NCBI GenBank assembly: GCA_003342895.1
Contig: PTFA01000194.1
Span: forward strand, 62,001-126,000
Source of the DNA: Casuarius casuarius
Lineage: Eukaryota; Chordata; Aves; Casuariiformes; Casuariidae
Length of the DNA stretch: 64,000 nt
Direction of reading: 5' to 3'
Part shown: positions 62,690-64,000 of the stretch, in pieces
Position numbering within the stretch: the first letter of the stretch is position 1
Layout of the letters: every line of letters begins with the position of its first letter
Notes under the pieces: model-generated
What the model was told of the DNA's origin: nothing
Databases searched by the model: none
The model's input: only the letters and a program-made list of their open reading frames with translations
Made by a program: the position numbers and the translations under genes

Positions 62690-64000
62690 CAATAATATGA
62701 TTTTATAGGCATACTTCTATTAAGCTTTTAAATAATTACAGAGGAAGGTACACAGGGTTTAGTTACTGCATTTTTACATACCGATGAAAAAAGATAGTGT
62801 GTATATTGCCATGCATAAATATAAGCACATTTACATTTTACAGACCTATTGTATTCATCCATATACATCCATAAATACCTCTACATGTTAAAAGGCCCAC
62901 AAAAAAGTTAATGTAGAGTTTTTATACCAAGACAAGCAACACAGCTTCAGAGTTTTATGTTCAGAGTTTTGATGCAAGTGCTTTTTTTTTTTTTTAAAGA
63001 AAACCATGGGGAAATTGTGAAGTGTTTTTTTTTTTTTTTTTCCTAGGATTAGAAATCATAATGACATCCTTTATATTTATAAATGAACATGATTCATTCA
63101 GGCTTCTTTGTACAAGTGGAGGATTTTTTTCTCCAGTAATTTAATAGCTGAATGAGTTTATCATGAAAAAAACAAACCACCATCATTGATATTCAGACTG
63201 AGCAAATGGAAAGATTTGACAATATCTCCTTGCGTTTGACATTTTTCCCTGCTCCAAGCGGCAAGTAGTCATTCCACAGGACTGTTTGTTCCTGGAAAAT
63301 GCAGGCCCAGCTTTACTCCATATATCGGTCTGTCTAGAACAAACATTTTGTACTTACAAACAACATCTTAACTGACTCAATGAAAAAAGCAGAACGCTTC
63401 CTCCACACAGAAGATACATACTTTTTTGTTACATCTCTTGCCATATTTTCAAGCATATATATTGGAATAAATGCCTGTATATGTCAATAAAACTTTGGTA
63501 CCAGATCTCTGCAACACAATTGTAGATTTTATGCCCGGATCCCTACCCAGGTACCAATGAAACCTGACATTTTTCTGGCATGAAGAGATAGACACAACAT
63601 TGTGAATCAGATCACTGCCACTTCAATCTTGGAAGTCCCTGAACCGAGTTGTGATTTATTACATGTCTTTGATTTCTTGAATACTATTTATTCATTTAAT
63701 ATCTTTGTCATGTGAACCATATGCAACACATTACTGTATTTTATTAACACTATGGATATCTTTAATGTTCTGGGCATGTGTCTTGATTTTTTTTTTAATT
63801 CAAAACTTATTTCAAAGGCTGTAAGTGAGTTTCCAAGGATGAGGGCAAAACATTTGCTTCTCTCACCATACCCAGAAATTGTAAGCTGGTCCTATTTACC
63901 CACTCCTCCCTCAGAAGTCATGGATGTTTGAATTAATTTTCTTGGGGATTAACCAAAGATAAAAAGCATCATTATTAAACAGTAAAACTAATTAAATTTC
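62690..64000. other. AT-rich block, possible 3' UTR of a neighbouring gene
   Basis: Strongly AT-rich unique sequence with T14 (62982-62995) and T17 (63025-63041) runs and no open frame of interest. Canonical poly(A) hexamers occur on the plus strand (GGAATAAATG near 63463 and TCAATAAAAC near 63485) and on the minus strand (complements of TTTATT near 63655, 63688 and 63740). Long AT-rich, non-repetitive blocks like this are typical of 3' UTRs of vertebrate regulatory genes. The strand is unresolved, though several minus-strand signals plus the one near 62.26 kb slightly favour minus. I cannot name the gene. Confidence 0.3.

Noticed and set aside
63025..63050. T17 followed by CCTAGG as a splice acceptor in the right-hand block
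   Set aside because: Explained by the homopolymer; no exon-like sequence follows.

Overview
The window looks like about 64 kb of vertebrate nuclear DNA, most likely from a sauropsid and probably a bird. I find no protein-coding gene, rRNA, tRNA, CRISPR array, or intact mobile element that I can support. The evidence for this reading is indirect. Base composition is moderate and mostly CpG-poor, with one sharp CpG-rich block. Open frames are short and show no recognisable domains. There are no L1- or Alu-like mammalian repeats. Several badly decayed copies resemble the ancient amniote MIR/CORE-type interspersed repeats that I recall from turtles, crocodilians, birds and, in part, mammals. The usual bird CR1 3' ends were not seen. 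The species and the locus are not identified.

Layout. 1-20.9 kb is plain non-coding DNA. It holds one long ancient repeat copy (about 9.96-10.22 kb), a TG-rich microsatellite (11.3 kb), a poly-A tract (12.4 kb), and one small open frame with a textbook Kozak start (1.41-1.74 kb). A tight CpG/CRE cluster lies at 20.89-20.96 kb. 21-44 kb is AT-leaning non-coding DNA with short tandem duplications (29.70 and 43.49 kb), homopolymers, a purine-rich tract (34.5 kb), a second ancient repeat fragment (36.0 kb), and two unexplained open frames (28.7 and 32.0 kb).

44-53 kb is the most structured part. It has regulatory-looking blocks at 44.23-44.52, 49.64-49.80 and 52.23-52.64 kb, an isolated CpG cluster at 45.09-45.21 kb, and a pair of CpG islands at about 49.96-50.45 and 50.72-51.38 kb with no recognisable coding exon. 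Ancient repeat fragments lie at 47.6 and 51.4 kb. 53-62 kb returns to plain non-coding DNA with one more ancient repeat fragment (57.93 kb). The last 1.3 kb (62.7-64.0 kb) is AT-rich, carries candidate poly(A) signals on both strands, and may be the 3' UTR of a gene beyond the window.

Best working picture (inference): an intergenic region or very large intron near a developmental gene, with a regulatory hub around orphan CpG islands at 50-51 kb. No alignment, conservation or expression data could be consulted, so all regulatory calls are low to moderate confidence.
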